In this document: positions 5,733-6,002 of the stretch, piece after piece
Position numbering within the stretch: position 1 is the first letter of the stretch
How the letters are laid out: every line of letters starts with the position of its first letter
Assembly (NCBI GenBank): GCA_004347955.1
Contig: QNVH01000047.1
Location: forward strand, 2,698 to 8,699
Direction: 5' to 3'
Length of the DNA stretch: 6,002 nucleotides
Origin: Thermoproteota archaeon
Lineage (GTDB): Archaea; Thermoproteota; Methanomethylicia; Methanomethylicales; Methanomethylicaceae
Translations under genes and position numbers: made by a program
Notes under the pieces: generated by a model
Databases searched by the model: none
The model's input: the letters and a program-made list of their open reading frames with translations, nothing else
Told to the model about the DNA's origin: nothing

Positions 5733-5776
5733 ACAAAATTCAAAATTTGAGGTCGCCGTTTGGAGGAAGGGATAGA

Positions 5777-6002
5777 TTGAAAGGCAAAGTGATTGGTGGA
5801 ATAATCTTAATCCTGATTATTGGTTTTAGCTTCTACGGTTACCAGGTTTATACAGCGATGGAACAGATCGAAGTTACAAAGGTATCCTTAGCATCACTCG
5901 AACTTCAAGGTTTCCCAATTCCATCAAAGATTCTCTTACAAGTTGATCTGTACGTGAAAAATCCAACGTCTACTTCTGTGGAGATAGATAAATTATCCTA
6001 CA
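5777..6002 (+). CDS. Membrane-anchored LEA14/WHy-domain-like protein, 5' part, cut by window edge
   Basis: This is the first 75 residues of a protein that continues past the right edge. Residues 1-4 are basic (MKGK). One hydrophobic helix follows (about 5-23, 'VIGGIILILIIGFSFYGY'), an uncleaved signal anchor or lipid-free membrane anchor placing the rest outside the cell. After it comes 'EVTKVSLASLELQGFPIPSK' and a beta-rich stretch 'LLQVDLYVKNPTSTSVEIDKLSY' (53-75). The V-D-L-x-V-x-NPT...V-E-I-D-x-L-x-Y pattern is typical of LEA14-like/WHy domains (LEA_2), proposed to act in stress tolerance; the archaeal role is not established. I chose the TTG at 5777 because GGAGGAAGG precedes it at good spacing. 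A second in-frame TTG at 5747 has no ribosome-binding site and would put charged residues ahead of the anchor. Confidence 0.7.
   Translation, partial: MKGKVIGGIILILIIGFSFYGYQVYTAMEQIEVTKVSLASLELQGFPIPSKILLQVDLYVKNPTSTSVEIDKLSY

Noticed and set aside
1..6002. CRISPR array or other tandem repeat
   Set aside because: No regularly spaced direct repeats were seen; the only short repeat noted is two TTGGATT copies in the AT-rich gap near 3970, too short to matter.

Overview
The window is archaeal chromosomal DNA. It carries an archaeal-type SRP54 GTPase, translation factor aIF5A with its hypusine site, Pus10 pseudouridine synthase, ribosomal protein L21e (absent from bacteria) and the RNA polymerase subunit Rpo4/RpoF. 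Expected archaeal TATA-like boxes and GGTG/GAGG ribosome-binding sites are visible. Five of the nine genes appear to start with TTG. There is no rRNA or other lineage marker, so I do not name a phylum.

Minus strand, read right to left. aIF5A (4401-4006) comes first. Then follows an information-processing cluster: SRP54 (3945-2602), a short TrmY-like tRNA methyltransferase (2596-2081), a 192-base gap, Pus10 (1888-575), L21e (578-282) and the start of RpoF (281 to beyond the left edge). Spacing is very tight: a 5-nt gap between SRP54 and trmY, a 4-nt ATGA overlap between pus10 and rpl21e, and no gap between rpl21e and rpoF. TrmY and Pus10 catalyse consecutive steps at tRNA position 54: Pus10 makes pseudouridine 54 and TrmY methylates it to m1-pseudouridine. 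The only loose junction in the cluster lies between these two genes. It holds what looks like the 3' scar of an IS200/IS605-family (tnpB-type) element on the plus strand, ending on the trmY stop codon. A TATA-like box just beyond the scar could give pus10 its own promoter.

Plus strand. A 149-base divergent promoter region (4402-4550) separates aIF5A from two abutting genes. One encodes a 289-residue multi-cysteine 4Fe-4S protein (4551-5420), the other an 86-residue ferredoxin-like protein (5421-5681). Together they look like an uncharacterised electron-transfer pair, probably cytoplasmic; the partner enzyme is not in view. After a 95-base gap, a membrane-anchored LEA14/WHy-like protein begins at 5777 and runs off the right edge.

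Most of the window is conserved housekeeping DNA. The least explained parts are the 4Fe-4S pair, the IS scar inside the tRNA-54 modification cluster, and the shortened TrmY.
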